Counted from the first letter of the stretch, positions 8,432 to 18,280 are shown. The stretch is DNA of 64,000 nt from Thalassospira xianhensis MCCC 1A02616 (GCF_003326475.1 NZ_JPWA01000008.1:1-64000); one strand, 5' to 3'. Notes: generated by a model from the sequence alone, not told the origin. Numbers and translations: made by a program.

Positions 8432-11400
8432 ATGAAGTGGATCGACCTGTCAGCAGATGGCATGAAACTGGTTGCGGTAGAGCTGCCAGAAACAGCAGGG
8501 CAGCCTGCAAGACGGGTACTCGTTATGACCAATGGCGACAGGCACGCAGATAAGGTCGCTAAACTCGGGTTTGCAAAGCACGCCAAATCAGGTGCCTGGG
8601 TGCTGATGTCGGCTTATCCGACCTTTGCAGAAATTCAGGCGGTATTCCCCAACGCCAAGGAAGCCGACTTCGAGCCAGAACAGATTATTGTCAAGGCAAG
8701 GCCAGAAGGCGCGCAAAAGGCAGAACCGAAGAAGAAGGGCACAGTCAAACAAGGGCAGCAGGCTGAACCGGTAGTAGACGATAGTGTCCTGGAAACTCCT
8801 GAGGCGGCTTCAGAACAGCCTGATGAGCCTAAGGCACCGGAGAAAGCCGCCATAAATGTGGGGGAGCTGGTAAAGAATTCTACCTATCTCGGTCTGAACC
8901 GTCAGGGAAAGTCAGTATACCAGAGCGAAGACAACCGCTTCTTGCTCGACAGCGCCTATGAATCGCCTCGTCCGACTTTCTATGTCGAAGGGAACATGAA
9001 GCCGGGCCTCTTTCTCTATGGTGATACACCAGAGGACATTCGGGCCGCTTCGGAAGGCTTTATTTTTGAGGCAAACTCGGGCGAAGTAAGACGTTATAGC
9101 GACCTCGTCAGGTTTGCTCAGGCCGTGTTCAACGAGCCTGAAATGAAAAATGACGACCCTCGGATTGCTGAAGCACATGCTGTCATTCATGAGCAAGCAG
9201 GTCGGTTCATCGCGGGCATCAACACAAACACGATGCGTGAGCGTTACACGGCGTCCATCAAGCTGCATGACTCCTTCGCCTTTGTAAGTGAGGTTACGCG
9301 GAATTTTGGTAGGCCCTCTGCATTTCTTCCTCTTCCTTTGCAGGTAACCACGCAGCGTATCGTCGGCTCGGACCTGGATGGGAAGTCAATCCTTTTGGTC
9401 GGCCTTGACGAACAGACCTTCAAGGCAAACCTGCCCAAAACCGTATCTCTGAATGCCATGTCCCATGAGGACGCCGCATTTGAGGATGGTTGCAAGGCGG
9501 CTGATATCACCGTCATGAACCTGCCCTTGTCGCACCTCGACAGTGCCGTCAACTTGCATGGTAGCCGCTACAGTCGTGCAGATGTCGTGACGGCAATTGC
9601 CAGTCTAGAGGCTCGGCAGGCCGATGGTCGAAGTGTAATTCTGTTGCAGTCTGGTATCGGAGCCAGTGACCAGAGCGAAATCGAAGATCTCAAAGAATAC
9701 ATCGCTTCAAGGTTTTCAATTGAAGGGATGGCAGAAATCGACGGCGCGCTTCATGGTGGCCCTGTCGGCTCAGCCATGGTCGCGATTTGTGTCGGTGAGA
9801 AGTTAAGCGCACCATCCGTTGCAGCAGCACCCGCGACAACAAAGCTGGCTGACTTCGCGAGCACGTGGTCGTGGACCGCTGAAGTCGTTGCGAAACGCGC
9901 ACAGTTGGCTGAGAAGCGCGCTCTCGAAATTGAAAACGAAGCATTGACGGACGAGGAGCGTGAACGGAACTCCTTCCAGGCTCCGTACACGAGCTTGTCG
10001 GCGATTGGTCAGGCGTCAACGATGATTCCCCGAAACCTTGAAGCGGATTCGCGTGATGCTCTTGGCCGTATCGCGGAAAAATACGGTGATATTGACGAAT
10101 GGGTTGCTGGCGAATTGGCGATGACCAAGGAGCAAATGGCAGATGTCTTCAGCCCTGAGCAGATTGATGCGCTCGCGCTGGCGATTGATGCTGATGTCCG
10201 CGGTCGCGCATTCCTTAATGCTGACGAGATGGGGGTTGGTAAAGGCCGGTTCCTTGCAGCAATGATGCGGCGCGCCATTCTTAAGGGAAAAAAGGTCGTT
10301 TTCCTGACGGAGAAAGAATCCAACCTGTCCGACATCTGGCGCGATATCGTCCACATCAATTCTGCGGAAGAATTTTCTCCGCTCTTCCTGAATGCTGACA
10401 CCAAAATCATTGATGAAGAGACTCAGGAAGTGGTGATGAAAGCCACCGATAGGGATATCCTTGCCGGTATTCTGGAGTCAGGGGAGTGGCCGGACGACTA
10501 CAACGTTGTCTTTGGAACATACAGCCAGTTCAACCAGCTCAGTGAAGCCCCACTGGACAAAAAAACCGGCCTGCCGAAGGAAGATTTTCAGGTTTCAGAA
10601 AAGTCCCGTTGGCTGCTATCGGCCGTCGACAACGACGTCACGCTGTTCCTTGATGAGTCGCACAACGTTTCGACTGGGGTTTCCAACACCGGGCGGAACG
10701 TCGATCAAGCGATTGATCAGTGTCACAACGTCTTTTACTCTTCGGCTACTTACTCGAAAAAAGCCAAGACGATGGCGATTTACAAGCGTTTGTTCCCGCG
10801 CGGTTTCGAAACAGTGAACCTCGCCGAAGTATTGCGGCGCGGTGGCGACACGATGCAGGAAACCCTCTCCGGCATGCTTGTTCGCGATGGTGTCATGGTT
10901 CGCCGTGAACACGACCTTAGCAAGTGTGACATCCAGGTGGCTCTGGACGAAGAAAATCAGGGTCGGAACCGTGAGTACATGGACCTCCTTGCTCCGGTCC
11001 TGGCTGAAATGGCGTACATGAGCGGCGACTTGAGTCTACGTATTGGCAGCCGGAACGACGAGATTGCAGAAACCATCCGTGCACAGCTTGGTGAGCGGGC
11101 AACCGACAAGGCGGTTAGTCGCCGCCTCAAGAAGCTGCAAGTCAATTCGATTGCCTTTGGTTCACCGCTCTACAACATCTCTCGACTGTTTACCTGCGCC
11201 CTGTTGGTCGACAAGGCCGCCTCTGTTGCCATCGAAGCCCTTGAGAACAATCGCAAGCCGGTAATCCTTGTCGACAAGACTATGCAGGCCGTTTTGGAAA
11301 GCCTTGCAGAAGAGCAGGCCGAGCAAGGGCAGGCCCTTGGGCGCGCACCAGACTTCAAAGACATGCTCTTAAGGTCACTTGCGCAACTGACAAGGACGAG

Positions 11401-13792
11401 CCGCAAGGATGCGGTCACCGGTGATCGTATTGTCGAGGATCTCGCAGTTCCGGACATGGAACTGGAAAGTGCAGAACATCTGATTGAACGTCTGCTGGCC
11501 GCATTGCCAGACGACATTCGTCGCGCGGATATGAAAGATGTCGTGGCCAACAAACAGCCGTTGGAGACGATCAACAAGGTCTTTGCGAAGCTGGCAAAAG
11601 AGCAGTTCACGAAGCCGTTTCTGACGGCCACACCTCAGCAGACAGAAGCTGCAATCACTCGGGTGCGCGCTATGCTTGACCTGCTTCCGAATGACGCGGC
11701 CGCTGCTGCGCCAATGCTGGCGAAGCTTGCAAGCTCTCTGCCTGAAGACACCTATCGGGCGGTCAAGCGCATTCGCGCCATGATTATGGAACTACCCGAC
11801 CTGCCGGGTTCGCCAATTGACGCTTTGCGCGAAAAGTTGGAAGAAAAAGGCTACAGGTGTGGTGAAATCACCGGGCGTACCTGGGAATATCGTGACGGCT
11901 CCGTCATTCGGAAGCCAAAAACGTCTAAAACGGTCGTCAAAAACGCATTCAACCGTGGTGATCTGGATGCCGTCATCATCAACTCATCCGGGTCGACGGG
12001 TATTGACCTGCATGCTGGCGCTCGCTTCAAGGACCAGCGTCAGCGCGAATTTATCGAATTGCAGGGCAACGCTGATATTTCCAAGCAGGTCCAGGCATGG
12101 GGGCGTGTCAATCGATATGACCAGGTAATTGGACCGATTATCAGGACACTCATGGCTGGTCTTCCCATCGAATTCCGGCTGCTGGCAATGAGGAACTCAA
12201 AACTTCGGCGTCTTAGTGCGTCGACCACCTCAAACCGAGAAAGTGCAGCTCTTTTGGGTGTTGTTCCAGACCTTATCAACGAGGTTGGTGACCAGGTTTG
12301 CGCGCGCTACGCTGAAGCACGCCCTGACCTCCTGCGCCGTCTTGGCTTTGCGGTCAACGCCTATGAAGATCAGGCTCGACTGAATCAGGACAATGAAGAC
12401 GGTGAAGAGGACAGCCAGGACAACCAGCGCTCAGCCAATATGTTCCTGGCACGTCTTGCAATGCTGCCTTATGCCCAGCAGTTGCAGACCTTCACTGAAA
12501 TCGAAAACGAGTATCGGGCAACGGTCGAAGAGTTGGATGCTCGCGGTTCGAACCCGCTTAAAACGAGGATGATCGACGGCATTGTACATCTTCGCGATGA
12601 AAAGGTGGCGATCCACGGCTTCCCGAGTGAAAACCTTACATCTGCGTTCCATGAACCGGTGTATCAGCAGGGTGTGGTCATCGAACACGCTGTTGCCCCG
12701 CTGCGTGGCAAGGATATTGTGGATGCCTATGAACGTGGCCTGATTGAAATGGGGGCCAACAGCCCTGATGCAATGGCGGATCGTCTTGTCCGGTATCGTG
12801 AGTCCTTCCTGAAGTCCTATCTGCCGGATGGCGTGAACGATATCGATATGGCTATTGCCCAGCAACCGGATTCAAGTGCGGCAAAAATGTCGAAGCGAAT
12901 GGAGGCTCTCACAGAGTTTCTGTTGAATATCCGTCCCGGTTCCGAACTCGAGATGACACTTGATGGTGTCGTCGAGAAAGCCGTTGTGACGAACATTCTG
13001 ATGCCGCGCCGCGGTTTCGAACATCTGGCCTCATCCTACTCGGTTCACTACGTCGTTCCGGGAATGACGATTCAGCAGCGGATTTCGGTTCAAGCCCTCC
13101 TTAATGACCCGGCGATGAAGATCTCCGATGGTTTGAACGGTGAAGAGCAAGACGCGATCCTTAAGCGTTTCGACTATGCAATGGATGGTCAGCAACTTGA
13201 GAAACGTATCATCCTCAGCGGTAACAGCTGGCAGGCGATGGCCCTCACGATTAAGCACAAGCTCGGCAACATGGTGTCTTGGGAAGACCCGACGCACGGC
13301 AGAAGTCGAGGTATCCTTGTTTCCAAGAGGTTCCGAGACCTGTCGTTCCTTCCAATCTCCATCACGGATGCAGAAATGGCTGGGGACGCTCTGAACGAAT
13401 CCAGAGAACTCGTTTTGTTCAGCACGGAGAAGATGAGCGAGAACAGTGGTCTGGTTCTGAAGAAAATGGCGAACGGTCGGGTACAGATTGAAATGCCCAA
13501 CATGGAGAACAGTACATGGGGATTCATCTATGAACACCCCCCGATTCAAGCCCTCTACGCGGTTTGGAAAAACAGCAAAGTTGGTGATGTGAAAGCAAAT
13601 GAGCGTCCCAAGTTCGAGATTGAAATGGGGCGCATTAAGGACGTTCTGCGTCACTTTGAAGCTGCTGGAATTCGTTTCTATGCAGAAAGCGGCCTCCGAG
13701 TTTGGGCCAATGAGTGGAATGCCAAAAACTACCATAACATCCACGGTAACCAAGAGCCCGACCAACCAGAGCAGGTAGCTATGGCCATGTAG
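8432..13792 (+). CDS. DarB-like strawberry-notch (SNO) family helicase with a degenerate methylase-like N-domain
   Basis: This 1,786-residue protein has a superfamily 2 helicase core of the SNO type: Walker A ADEMGVGKGR (about 595-605), Walker B LFLDESHN (about 737-744) and a C-terminal half with STGIDLHAG (about 1187) and QAWGRVNRYDQ (about 1218). Phage P1 DarB, injected with the DNA to protect it from type I restriction, fuses an adenine methylase to such a helicase. Here the N-terminal region (about 330-420) still looks like a Rossmann methylase fold, but the catalytic NPPY-type motif reads MNLPLS, so methylation is probably lost. Residues 80-150 are a charged, proline-rich linker. Anti-restriction or DNA protection during transfer is an inference from P1. 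A perfect hairpin spans the stop codon. Confidence 0.85.
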   Translation: MKWIDLSADGMKLVAVELPETAGQPARRVLVMTNGDRHADKVAKLGFAKHAKSGAWVLMSAYPTFAEIQAVFPNAKEADFEPEQIIVKARPEGAQKAEPKKKGTVKQGQQAEPVVDDSVLETPEAASEQPDEPKAPEKAAINVGELVKNSTYLGLNRQGKSVYQSEDNRFLLDSAYESPRPTFYVEGNMKPGLFLYGDTPEDIRAASEGFIFEANSGEVRRYSDLVRFAQAVFNEPEMKNDDPRIAEAHAVIHEQAGRFIAGINTNTMRERYTASIKLHDSFAFVSEVTRNFGRPSAFLPLPLQVTTQRIVGSDLDGKSILLVGLDEQTFKANLPKTVSLNAMSHEDAAFEDGCKAADITVMNLPLSHLDSAVNLHGSRYSRADVVTAIASLEARQADGRSVILLQSGIGASDQSEIEDLKEYIASRFSIEGMAEIDGALHGGPVGSAMVAICVGEKLSAPSVAAAPATTKLADFASTWSWTAEVVAKRAQLAEKRALEIENEALTDEERERNSFQAPYTSLSAIGQASTMIPRNLEADSRDALGRIAEKYGDIDEWVAGELAMTKEQMADVFSPEQIDALALAIDADVRGRAFLNADEMGVGKGRFLAAMMRRAILKGKKVVFLTEKESNLSDIWRDIVHINSAEEFSPLFLNADTKIIDEETQEVVMKATDRDILAGILESGEWPDDYNVVFGTYSQFNQLSEAPLDKKTGLPKEDFQVSEKSRWLLSAVDNDVTLFLDESHNVSTGVSNTGRNVDQAIDQCHNVFYSSATYSKKAKTMAIYKRLFPRGFETVNLAEVLRRGGDTMQETLSGMLVRDGVMVRREHDLSKCDIQVALDEENQGRNREYMDLLAPVLAEMAYMSGDLSLRIGSRNDEIAETIRAQLGERATDKAVSRRLKKLQVNSIAFGSPLYNISRLFTCALLVDKAASVAIEALENNRKPVILVDKTMQAVLESLAEEQAEQGQALGRAPDFKDMLLRSLAQLTRTSRKDAVTGDRIVEDLAVPDMELESAEHLIERLLAALPDDIRRADMKDVVANKQPLETINKVFAKLAKEQFTKPFLTATPQQTEAAITRVRAMLDLLPNDAAAAAPMLAKLASSLPEDTYRAVKRIRAMIMELPDLPGSPIDALREKLEEKGYRCGEITGRTWEYRDGSVIRKPKTSKTVVKNAFNRGDLDAVIINSSGSTGIDLHAGARFKDQRQREFIELQGNADISKQVQAWGRVNRYDQVIGPIIRTLMAGLPIEFRLLAMRNSKLRRLSASTTSNRESAALLGVVPDLINEVGDQVCARYAEARPDLLRRLGFAVNAYEDQARLNQDNEDGEEDSQDNQRSANMFLARLAMLPYAQQLQTFTEIENEYRATVEELDARGSNPLKTRMIDGIVHLRDEKVAIHGFPSENLTSAFHEPVYQQGVVIEHAVAPLRGKDIVDAYERGLIEMGANSPDAMADRLVRYRESFLKSYLPDGVNDIDMAIAQQPDSSAAKMSKRMEALTEFLLNIRPGSELEMTLDGVVEKAVVTNILMPRRGFEHLASSYSVHYVVPGMTIQQRISVQALLNDPAMKISDGLNGEEQDAILKRFDYAMDGQQLEKRIILSGNSWQAMALTIKHKLGNMVSWEDPTHGRSRGILVSKRFRDLSFLPISITDAEMAGDALNESRELVLFSTEKMSENSGLVLKKMANGRVQIEMPNMENSTWGFIYEHPPIQALYAVWKNSKVGDVKANERPKFEIEMGRIKDVLRHFEAAGIRFYAESGLRVWANEWNAKNYHNIHGNQEPDQPEQVAMAM

Positions 13793-13803
13793 GCCATAGC
13801 TAC
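13775..13803 (+). terminator. Perfect 12-bp hairpin across the stop codon
   Basis: GTAGCTATGGCC (13775-13786) and GGCCATAGCTAC (13792-13803) form a perfect stem with a 5-base loop. The left arm encodes the last residues of the DarB-like protein, and the TAG stop lies at the loop/right-arm junction. There is no T-run, so it may attenuate or set mRNA stability between the helicase and PcfJ-like genes rather than terminate. Confidence 0.55.
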
Positions 13804-13825
13804 CATCGACCGATAAGAGAACAAA

Positions 13826-15988
13826 ATGGCAAGACTTGAAGATTACGGCACTGCCAAGGAATACTTGAGCGCCGCATGGAATGAACACATTTCCAAGGTT
13901 ATCGTAGCACCAATCAAACTGCCTGCCGGTGATAACGGATTGGTAATCATCGATAGCACGCTGACGCAACCTTCTTTGGCCTGTGTCTTGACGCACCCTG
14001 ATGGACGCCTCTCATTTTTAACCGGCTATTTGGCTCCCCTGGAACGCGCTACGAGCAAGGATAAACTCGTCTCAATGGCAACGGACCTGTTGTTCTACAG
14101 GATGGACAGCCTTGAAACGATGAATTTTGGCGAAGGTTTGAGAGCGTTTGGATTGCTCGGAACCGTCTCGCACTCTGCTTGGCAATCTGTGACAAATTTT
14201 GTGGAAGGATTGCCTGAGAAACATATCGCCGCGCGCATTCCGCTCTCTGAACTTATGGTCTCGGAGCAACGCAGGTTTGAAGCTGGTGGCTTAAGACAAG
14301 TCAGGGAAACCCTGAACGACGAAGCCCTGTTTGCTTTACGCGCTTGCGACACCTTCCTGTGGCGAGACTACGAGTTTTATGCTGCCGAGGGAAATCTCGG
14401 GAAATTCCGAGGACAGGCAGCGGGAGTATACCCCCTGCTCGCCTCATACTTCGTCCAGAGGCCTTCCTTGAAACGGGCCATCGACGATCAACAATCTCTG
14501 ACTGACGCGGTGATAGCCGCTTTTGGCAAAAACAAGAGAGGGGAAGTTGTTGTAACAAAGGGCCTGCTTAACCGGATGCGGAATGTCGACTGGCCTTTGA
14601 ACGGCATTCCGGTCGACACAATGGTTTACGCCCTATCTCAAATCCCACCAGAATGGTTCCCTTCGGATGAGGCGGAATGGGAAGCATTTTGCGATATTAC
14701 GGCTACCGTTGGGCACTTTTTTCTTAAGGCTGAGGATGACTCCAGTTTTGACGCGAAAAGCTTGTTTGCAGGATGCGGTGGGAAATGGGTCCAGTTCCGA
14801 GAACGGATTGCAAATGCCTACACCAACACACGGCCGCCAGAAGGCTCCACTGAGATAACGGTCAAATTCTTCGAACAGGCTGTGAGCTGGGATGAATTGA
14901 GGGGGCTGCCGCGACAGAAGGTTGCTGTTCTGGCGGAAAACTTCGTGAATTCTCTCCAGAACTTACCAGAAGAAGGTGTGAACCGCCGCGATATCGCGAC
15001 GTGGATTACAAACAAGGTTAGGCCAAATATCTCAAGAGCCGCTATCCGGAATGCGTGTATTGACTTGGAAGACGTCCGCAGACTTTTCTCTCAGAAAGTT
15101 CTTCTGCCATTGGCCGCATACAAAACCGGGATGTCTGAAATGCCCATATCCCAGTTACATCGGGAAACAGCAGACCAGGCTGCCGGAGAAATTCTCTTTG
15201 CCGGAAAAGCTGCTACCGCACTGTTCGAGATCTCACGTCAGGCACACTCTCAGTACGAAGCTCTCTTTGCCGCGGGTATTGACGAAGACGAAACCAGGGC
15301 CAAACTGAAAGATGAGCAGCGCAGACGACAGGCGATGGCCGAAATCGGGATTTATGACACCGAACAAGGGGAAGACGATTGGCCTCCTCTTTGTCCGATT
15401 GTGCAGGCTCCCAATGGAATATTCATCGTTCCCCTGACCTCGAGCCAATTATTGGCAGAAGAGGGACGGCATGGACACAATGCCGACAACTCCCGGGGGC
15501 TCTATCACTGCGTTGGCGGGTACGCACCACAGTGCCGGACAGGGTCTTCTCACGTTCTGTCCTTCAGACGACTAACGCCGGGTGGTCAAGCCACTTTCGA
15601 AAGGCTCTCCACACTAGAAACCAAAGCGGTTTCCAAGACGAACGTGAAAATCTCGGTAAAACAACATCGAGGTTTCGACAACCAGGAGATACCTCTGGAA
15701 GCACGGCAGGCATTTGAATGGTTCTGCAAGGCGGTGGAGACAGGAGAAGTCCCCATAAACTTTGAGATGATTTCTGCCTATGCAATGCAGATGGCTCTCT
15801 CCACCGACGATATCGAGAAAGAGTGCGGTTATGATTGGAGAATCAGAAAGCACATCGAAAACGCTATGATGCCCTGGGCACCTTATGTCGGAAAGAAGTA
15901 CCGAAAAATGGGACTGGACTCTTTTGCTGAAACGGAAGCTGTCATGTCGGTTCGGGAAACGCTGCTACCCACGGCTTACAAGCTGTAA
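13826..15988 (+). CDS. PcfJ-like domain protein (paralogue of the gene at 48017)
   Basis: The 720-residue product has a long unknown N-terminal part and a C-terminal PcfJ-like region starting near residue 515 (DDWPPLCPIV), then IFIVPLTSSQLLAEEG, and the hallmark HCVGGYAPQC...SHVLSFRRL. PcfJ-like proteins are frequent on conjugative elements (named for plasmid pCF10), and their biochemical role is unknown. The His-Cys pair of HCVGGY is the conserved signature. A second protein with the same layout (SWPPL, then LTNQDML, then KHCINQY, then GSHLVSIR) is at 48017-50098. It follows the DarB-like gene by 33 bases on the same strand, so the two are probably co-transcribed and may act together on incoming DNA. 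Confidence 0.7.
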   Translation: MARLEDYGTAKEYLSAAWNEHISKVIVAPIKLPAGDNGLVIIDSTLTQPSLACVLTHPDGRLSFLTGYLAPLERATSKDKLVSMATDLLFYRMDSLETMNFGEGLRAFGLLGTVSHSAWQSVTNFVEGLPEKHIAARIPLSELMVSEQRRFEAGGLRQVRETLNDEALFALRACDTFLWRDYEFYAAEGNLGKFRGQAAGVYPLLASYFVQRPSLKRAIDDQQSLTDAVIAAFGKNKRGEVVVTKGLLNRMRNVDWPLNGIPVDTMVYALSQIPPEWFPSDEAEWEAFCDITATVGHFFLKAEDDSSFDAKSLFAGCGGKWVQFRERIANAYTNTRPPEGSTEITVKFFEQAVSWDELRGLPRQKVAVLAENFVNSLQNLPEEGVNRRDIATWITNKVRPNISRAAIRNACIDLEDVRRLFSQKVLLPLAAYKTGMSEMPISQLHRETADQAAGEILFAGKAATALFEISRQAHSQYEALFAAGIDEDETRAKLKDEQRRRQAMAEIGIYDTEQGEDDWPPLCPIVQAPNGIFIVPLTSSQLLAEEGRHGHNADNSRGLYHCVGGYAPQCRTGSSHVLSFRRLTPGGQATFERLSTLETKAVSKTNVKISVKQHRGFDNQEIPLEARQAFEWFCKAVETGEVPINFEMISAYAMQMALSTDDIEKECGYDWRIRKHIENAMMPWAPYVGKKYRKMGLDSFAETEAVMSVRETLLPTAYKL

Positions 15989-16011
15989 AGCGAAGTCAAT
16001 TCTGCGCTGGA

Positions 16012-16872
16012 CTAAGGAGCTTTCCAGCGCAGAACCGGCTCCAGGCCAAGGCCCGGATAAAAGCCCGGCTTCCGAAACCTCTCAAATAGAGGAGCCTTTT
16101 TCCTGGAGATGGAGACCGTGCAAACCATCTTCATGGTGTCGGGAATATAGGTGTCAACCAAGCCTGTTTCCGGCACATCGGCGACAACCTGTTCTGTTGC
16201 TTCTGTGGCATCTGAAGCCATCAGCATCAACGCTGACAGCAGAAACAGGTGTTCGCCCAACGCATCCTTTTTGGTTTTAAGGACACGCTCACTGTCGCCG
16301 TCTTCATTGGCATGCTCTCTTCCCTCCCATACCATGATCTCATCACGGAAACCTGGAGGTATGGATAGGATGGCCAATTCTGTCAGTCGCTCAGCAGTCG
16401 ATGTTGTCAGCTTCTCTTTTCTGCTCATTTCGGCCAGCTTGATGAAATCATCCAAGCGCCAATGTAGCATCGCATAGCTATGGTAAATTCCACCGTCGGA
16501 ATTTTCCCAAGCAACAAAGATTGAAATATGTGTCGGGTCTTCAGGGTCTACCGCGATTAAGCATCCAACTCGCAGCACTTTTGGCAGGCCGGGTTCATCA
16601 GCACTCTCATCTACACCAAATGCAAGCTGACGTGGAAGATGGGGATACTCCAGCCAAATGACGGGCTGTCTCAACGTTAGCAAGGGAAGTGTCTTTTCGA
16701 TCGTTTCTGAAGCCTCTTTGACGGTCCAGGCGGCCTGTCGAACAACCTCTTCGTCAAGCAGGAAGGGCTGTGAGATCTCCGTCAACAACGAGATGATGTG
16801 TTCTCGCTCAGGGCTGCCTGGTATTTGCCTTAAGGCATTTAGCAGGCGCGGGCCAAGCAGTTCCTCTGACAT
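16012..16872 (-). CDS. Unknown protein, 286 aa, translationally coupled to the traR-like gene
   Basis: ATG 16872 lies one base after the stop of the zinc-finger gene, indicating translational coupling, so this start was preferred over an upstream reading. The product is acidic and soluble, with an apparent alpha/beta core (VLRVGCLIAVDPEDPTHISI, then AWENSDGGIYHSYAMLHW) and a basic C-terminal tail (RFRKPGFYPGLGLEPVLRWK). I do not recognise the family. It converges on the PcfJ-like gene with a 23-base gap. The tight link to a TraR/DksA-type factor suggests a role in transfer or replication control. Confidence 0.7.
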   Translation of the reverse strand: MSEELLGPRLLNALRQIPGSPEREHIISLLTEISQPFLLDEEVVRQAAWTVKEASETIEKTLPLLTLRQPVIWLEYPHLPRQLAFGVDESADEPGLPKVLRVGCLIAVDPEDPTHISIFVAWENSDGGIYHSYAMLHWRLDDFIKLAEMSRKEKLTTSTAERLTELAILSIPPGFRDEIMVWEGREHANEDGDSERVLKTKKDALGEHLFLLSALMLMASDATEATEQVVADVPETGLVDTYIPDTMKMVCTVSISRKKAPLFERFRKPGFYPGLGLEPVLRWKAP

Positions 16873-16873
16873 A

Positions 16874-17092
16874 CTAGCGTCGACCCTCGCGTTCCTGCTG
16901 ACAGTCGACACACATGGTAGTTGCCGGTCTGGCTTCAAGGCGAGCTTTGGGAATGTCATCACCGCAGCTCTCGCATTCCCTGCTTTCGGGAACTGGCAGA
17001 TGGTCCTCGCGTTTGCGCAACATCCGAAGCTTACGCAACCGCGCCTCGTCTTCGAGGGCAGCCGCGTTCTGTAAAATGTCGATATCGTCCAT
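16874..17092 (-). CDS. TraR/DksA-type C4 zinc-finger protein
   Basis: The 72-residue product has a short helical N-terminus (DILQNAAALEDEARLRKL) and the C4 finger C-x2-C (ECESCGDDI) with a second C-x2-C (MCVDCQQE) 17 residues later, the DksA/TraR pattern. F-plasmid TraR (73 aa) is the same size. Such proteins enter the RNA polymerase secondary channel and alter promoter choice, mimicking DksA plus ppGpp. The N-terminus lacks the long DksA coiled coil, as in TraR. AAAGG precedes ATG 17092 by 8 bases. It heads an operon with the 286-residue gene and has a promoter-like element containing the AAGGAAAA word. Confidence 0.85.
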   Translation of the reverse strand: MDDIDILQNAAALEDEARLRKLRMLRKREDHLPVPESRECESCGDDIPKARLEARPATTMCVDCQQEREGRR

Positions 17093-17166
17093 TCTTGAAA
17101 CCTTTATTCTTCTTCCGAGCTAAACATTTCGGTCGCAAGTTTTACATAACTCGCGACCGATGCAAA

Positions 17167-17194
17167 AGGATATCTCAATATTTTCCTTTGTCAA
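17167..17194 (-). promoter_or_regulatory. Promoter of the traR-like operon with an AAGGAAAA site in the spacer
   Basis: On the minus strand TTGACA (17194-17189) is followed after 16 bases by TATCCT (17172-17167). The spacer begins with AAGGAAAA, so a protein bound there would cover the promoter core. A second copy in opposite orientation (17207-17214) makes an inverted pair with 18 bases between the words. Confidence 0.55.
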
Positions 17195-17214
17195 ACTCTT
17201 TAGCAAAAGGAAAA

Positions 17215-18186
17215 CTAACAGAACCCCGAGGCATTCCCGATACCAAGCACCGTATTCGTGACGATGCAAATCGTAAACTTGGCATTTGCCAACGCCACCC
17301 CACCCACGATGTGAGTAACCCCGGCCCCGAATGATTTTTGTGACCCGCCATCCGACACAGCCTTCAGAATGAAAAACCCGCGAATTATGGCTACAATGCC
17401 GAACATCACGAATATTGTCAGAAGACTGTTCAACGCCGCAGTGTATTCTGCCAGGAACTGAACCCCGGAGCTACTCGGACCGGTGTAAGACAACAAAGAG
17501 CTACTGGAATTGAAACCTTCTTCCGAAAGGACGCCGTCTCCGACACCCAGCGTCTCTTCGATCGTATGCAAAAAGGCAGGAAGATTGGTAAGAATGATGC
17601 CCAGAATAAGGTTCCCCTGCCAACTCGCGCCTTGGCCACGTTGCCCCTGAGCATGGCTTACGGCCATGGAATAGATTGACTTTGCAATCATGAAGAGGCC
17701 GAAGAGAACCATAAAGGCAAAGGCTACATCAATAAAGACAGGCACCAGATTGACTTCAACGTTCTTCAGAATGCATGCAAGCGGGCCCTCTGAAGATGCG
17801 CCGGAACCGATGCAAACGCTTGGTTCACCGAAGCTTGAGCCGTCCCTTTGATAGTTGTCTGTTTCACCCAACAGCGTACCCAGTCCGACACCTAAGGCAC
17901 TAGGTAAAGAGACCATTAGTGACCCGCCAGCGGCACGTAGCAGAACATCGCCCCAGCTAGTATTCTGGTCCTGTTTTCCAAGAAGAATGAGTGCGCTTCC
18001 GAGCAACCATACCCCGATGAGATAGGAAACACCGACCAGCAAAATCATGAATGGGTCGACGGCTTTTCCCGTCTCGGCAACCATAGCGCCGGTTGAATTC
18101 ACGGCCTGAGCAAAAGCCGGGCTGGTCGTCACCGCCATCACCGCAAAGACAGCAAGGACAGGCTTTAGATATTTTTCAGTGAACAT
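17215..18186 (-). CDS. IcmC/IcmD (DotE/DotP)-like inner-membrane protein of a type IVB transfer system
   Basis: The 323-residue product starts with a signal-like hydrophobic segment (residues 9-27, then PAFAQA). It has further membrane spans near 45-72 (DPFMILLVGVSYLIGVWLLG), 145-170, 190-215, 245-270 and at the C-terminus (HIVGGVALANAK). Small membrane proteins of I-type conjugation and Dot/Icm systems show the same GxxYLxG and HxxGGxxxxN patterns. The Cys-containing loop (SVCIGSGASSEGPLACIL) would lie on the periplasmic side. AAGGGA precedes ATG 18186. It fits the IcmB-like ATPase at 57554, 40 kb away. Assignment to one particular Icm/Tra protein is uncertain. Confidence 0.6.
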   Translation of the reverse strand: MFTEKYLKPVLAVFAVMAVTTSPAFAQAVNSTGAMVAETGKAVDPFMILLVGVSYLIGVWLLGSALILLGKQDQNTSWGDVLLRAAGGSLMVSLPSALGVGLGTLLGETDNYQRDGSSFGEPSVCIGSGASSEGPLACILKNVEVNLVPVFIDVAFAFMVLFGLFMIAKSIYSMAVSHAQGQRGQGASWQGNLILGIILTNLPAFLHTIEETLGVGDGVLSEEGFNSSSSLLSYTGPSSSGVQFLAEYTAALNSLLTIFVMFGIVAIIRGFFILKAVSDGGSQKSFGAGVTHIVGGVALANAKFTICIVTNTVLGIGNASGFC

Positions 18187-18228
18187 GGCAATTCCCTTAA
18201 AGGCTTTACTTAATGGTGCCGTTTGTTC

Positions 18229-18278
18229 AAGGAAAATTTCAAGGAATATCTAAAGGAAATGTCACAACCAAAGGAAAA
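18229..18278. repeat. Array of four AAGGAAWW words upstream of the IcmC/D-like gene
   Basis: AAGGAAAA (18229), AAGGAATA (18241), AAGGAAAT (18253) and AAGGAAAA (18271) lie in one orientation at spacings of 12, 12 and 18 bases. They are 43-92 bases upstream of the membrane-protein start. Regular spacing in multiples of 6 suggests a multi-subunit binding site. They are not ribosome sites because the gene is on the opposite strand. Confidence 0.6.
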
Positions 18279-18280
18279 CT

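Noticed and set aside
13031-13996. A 321-codon open frame on the minus strand
   Set aside because: It lies antisense to the end of the DarB-like gene and crosses into the next gene; its composition is unlike a protein and the plus-strand genes have clear motifs.
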